Source of the DNA: DASPJL01 sp035628645
GTDB lineage: Bacteria; Bacteroidota; Bacteroidia; Cytophagales; Cyclobacteriaceae
Direction: 5' to 3'
NCBI GenBank assembly: GCA_035628645.1
Contig: DASPJL010000033.1
Location: 1 to 51,087 of the forward strand
Length of the DNA stretch: 51,087 bases
Position numbers and translations under genes: made by a program. A model generated the notes under the pieces. It worked only from the letters and a program-made list of their open reading frames with translations. It did no database searches and was not told the origin of the DNA. Below, in pieces: positions 49,263 through 51,087 of this stretch (positions are counted from its first letter, which is position 1; each line of letters begins with the position of its first letter).

Positions 49263-50240
49263 TTAAGACAATGATTGGTTTTCAATTGAAGCCAGTTCAA
49301 GTATTTTTTCATATTCTTCGGCATTCAGGTCATTAAAGAAGAAGTGAACCGGATTGATTTTTGTTCCGTTGTGTATAATCTCATAATGTAGATGCGGACC
49401 AGTTGAAATTCCGGTATTTCCTACCTCGCCTATGCATTCTCCCCTTTTAACTTTTTGTCCGCGCTTCACCTTAAAGTTTTCCATGTGGGCGTATTTAGTA
49501 ATATAACCAAAGCCATGGTCTATTTCGACTTCTTTTCCATATCCTCCGATACTTGATATAACTTTAATTACGACACCGTCTCCGGTGGCATAGATAGGCG
49601 TTCCTCTTGGCGCTGAAAAATCCGCACCTGTATGCATTTTCTTTACCTTATAAATAGGGTGTATCCTCCAGCCAAAACCTGAAGCTAATTTTTTTAATTC
49701 CTTATTTTCGATTGGCTGAATGGCAGGTATAGAAGCCAGCATCTTTGATTTGCTTTTGGCAAGTTTTATTATTGAGTCATAAGAAAGGGTTTGGATGTAC
49801 ATCTTTCTTCGGAGTTTAGCCAGTTTCTCAAATGAACTAACGATGAGGTCTTCTTTTTCTAAGCCTTTTTCAAATAGACTTTTGTATCTGTTTGTTCCTC
49901 CAATACCTCCTTCTCTTATACTTTCCGGCAATGGATTTGCTTCAAAAATCACCCTGTAAATATTATTATCTCTTTCTTCAAGGGAAGTGAGCATTTGTTG
50001 GGTTTCCTTGGATTCCTTTTCGAGCAGCTTATAATAAAAAAGTAACTCTTCGTTTTCCTTTCTCAAGGAAGCTTGTGCAGGGGTCTCAAAATATCTGGTG
50101 AAAACGGAAACAATCCCAATGGCTAAAATAAGGGTGATTACGATAAATCCCAGGAAATTAACGAATACATCAGACTTTTTCACGCGCACCCGTTCGTATT
50201 TACAGGTCACTGTATCAAAGTAATATTTTATTTTTGCCAT
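49263..50240 (-). CDS. Membrane-anchored M23 family peptidoglycan endopeptidase
   Basis: The 325-residue protein has a transmembrane helix at about 25-47, a coiled-coil stretch (about 55-92) and a C-terminal M23 (LytM) domain. The zinc site is intact: H203 and D207 in MHTGADFSAP, then H285 in GPHLHYEI with H283. It should therefore cut cross-links in peptidoglycan from the periplasmic side. It is divergent from alaS, a neighbourhood often conserved in Bacteroidota. Confidence 0.93.
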   Translation of the reverse strand: MAKIKYYFDTVTCKYERVRVKKSDVFVNFLGFIVITLILAIGIVSVFTRYFETPAQASLRKENEELLFYYKLLEKESKETQQMLTSLEERDNNIYRVIFEANPLPESIREGGIGGTNRYKSLFEKGLEKEDLIVSSFEKLAKLRRKMYIQTLSYDSIIKLAKSKSKMLASIPAIQPIENKELKKLASGFGWRIHPIYKVKKMHTGADFSAPRGTPIYATGDGVVIKVISSIGGYGKEVEIDHGFGYITKYAHMENFKVKRGQKVKRGECIGEVGNTGISTGPHLHYEIIHNGTKINPVHFFFNDLNAEEYEKILELASIENQSLS

Positions 50241-50269
50241 CTATATTTCTGTTATATTTTGTTTTATTT

Positions 50270-50288
50270 TTGCCACCTGATCAGGCAA
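50270..50288. promoter_or_regulatory. Palindrome in the M23 peptidase-alaS divergent spacer
   Basis: A perfect 10-bp palindrome CCTGATCAGG (50276-50285) overlaps an inverted pair TTGCC/GGCAA (50270-50274 with 50284-50288) that is followed by GTTTTT. It could be an operator or a small terminator; I cannot tell which. Confidence 0.35.
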
Positions 50289-50411
50289 GTTTTTAATTTT
50301 AATTTCATAAGCTGGTTTAAAATAGGATTTAATAGTGGTAAATTATAAATTTATTTTGAAAACTCAGCTTAGGTTCAGGTTCAATCTCCTTTTAAATCTT
50401 ACACATATTCA

Positions 50412-51087
50412 ATGAAGTCCGAATTAGTACGCAAAAGTTTTTTAGATTTTTTCGCTTCCAAACAGCATACAATAGTCAAATCTGCTCCGATAGTTGTGAA
50501 GAATGATCCCACTTTGATGTTTACCAATGCTGGTATGAATCAATTTAAAGATCTTTTTCTTGGGAACAAACCTATTGTGTATTCCCGGATTGCAGATACA
50601 CAAAAATGCCTGCGTGTTTCAGGAAAGCATAATGATCTTGAGGAGGTGGGCATTGACACTTATCATCATACCATGTTTGAAATGTTGGGCAACTGGTCCT
50701 TTGGTGATTATTTTAAGAAGGATGCCATAGAATGGGCTTGGGAGCTACTTACTGAAGTTTATAAATTGCCAAAAGAAAAACTTTACGTAACTGTTTTTGG
50801 CGGAGATAAAAGCGAGAATCTGGATGTAGATGATGAAGCTTTTGGTTTCTGGAAGAAAATTATAGCAGAAGATCGAATATTGTATGGATCAAAAAAGGAC
50901 AATTTCTGGGAAATGGGTGACACTGGTCCGTGTGGCCCGTGTACTGAAATCCACGTGGACCTTCGGTCAGAAAAGGAAATAGCAGAAATTCCTGGAAAAG
51001 ACCTCGTGAATAATGACCATCCCCAGGTGATAGAGATCTGGAACCTGGTTTTTATACAATACAATCGCTTGATGAACGGCTCTTTAG
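50412..51087 (+). CDS. alaS: Alanyl-tRNA synthetase, N-terminal part (runs off window)
   Basis: The 225 visible residues cover most of the class II catalytic domain of AlaRS, which is about 870 residues in full. Seen are VRKSFLDFFASKQHTIV (3-19), DPTLMFTNAGMNQFKDLFLG as motif 1 (about 32-51), KCLRVSGKHNDLEEVG (about 65-80), HTMFEMLGNWSFGDYFKK as motif 2, and the WEMGDTGPCGPCTEIHVDL loop. The editing domain and the C-Ala domain lie beyond the window. Confidence 0.97.
   Translation, partial: MKSELVRKSFLDFFASKQHTIVKSAPIVVKNDPTLMFTNAGMNQFKDLFLGNKPIVYSRIADTQKCLRVSGKHNDLEEVGIDTYHHTMFEMLGNWSFGDYFKKDAIEWAWELLTEVYKLPKEKLYVTVFGGDKSENLDVDDEAFGFWKKIIAEDRILYGSKKDNFWEMGDTGPCGPCTEIHVDLRSEKEIAEIPGKDLVNNDHPQVIEIWNLVFIQYNRLMNGSL

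Noticed and set aside
1..51087. Defence system, prophage, integrative element or biosynthetic cluster
   Set aside because: I looked for nucleases, toxin-antitoxin pairs, integrases, retrons, phage structural genes and multi-domain synthases; none is visible, and the sirtuin and DprE1-like genes have no partner that would suggest one.

Overview
The window reads as a stretch of a Bacteroidota chromosome, most likely order Cytophagales. The signs are low GC, A/T-rich leaders without Shine-Dalgarno sequences, several TAnnTTTG-type -7 promoter boxes, a PorP/SprF protein beside a very large surface protein with a type IX secretion (CHU_C) tail, and Bacteroidota-style versions of trigger factor, YajQ, topoisomerase I and the M23 peptidase next to alaS. 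Almost everything is core chromosome. I saw no prophage, plasmid, CRISPR array, complete IS element or recognisable defence locus.

Layout. 1-1942: two exported glycoside hydrolases (GH43, cut by the window edge, and a GH5-like enzyme) on the minus strand, probably the edge of a polysaccharide locus. 2264-3621: a shortened YdeI-like gene facing a UbiA-like membrane protein. 3761-10563: a coiled-coil membrane protein, YajQ, an OmpA-like lipoprotein, MenC, a sirtuin and a membrane pyrophosphatase. 11047-17177: topA, sbcD, a DprE1-like flavin oxidoreductase and a small outer-membrane barrel. 17503-21734: purA, a Fur-family regulator and relA/spoT. 21847-25398: tRNA-Leu(UAG), then tig-clpP-clpX. 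25477-28280: lpxB, a pterin synthase and hldD. 28536-31296: an SdiA-regulated-like lipoprotein overlapping a metallophosphatase, then a LolD-like ATPase. 31553-37354: a small ORF, then sprF divergent from a 1422-residue CHU_C protein. 37423-40264: GNAT, two hypothetical genes and Ppx/GppA. 40614-45653: a SAM-I riboswitch controlling metH, followed by metF. 45768-47359: HMG-CoA lyase with a CCG-domain protein, behind a possible attenuator. 47461-51087: dprA, merR, an M23 peptidase and the start of alaS.

How genes work together. metH and metF form the methyl-folate branch of methionine synthesis, with a SAM sensor at the front. tig-clpP-clpX couples folding at the ribosome to ATP-dependent proteolysis. 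lpxB and hldD both feed lipopolysaccharide. The SprF-like protein probably helps export or anchor the CHU_C giant beside it.

The least expected signal is between genes. At least a dozen spacers carry short-period (mostly 7-bp) degenerate repeats. Four of them form elements of nearly equal size (160-174 bp) with inverted heptad arms around unrelated cores. A separate 123-bp element with IS-like terminal inverted repeats lies between hppA and topA. These are the best candidates for something undescribed; the protein-coding content is largely conventional.
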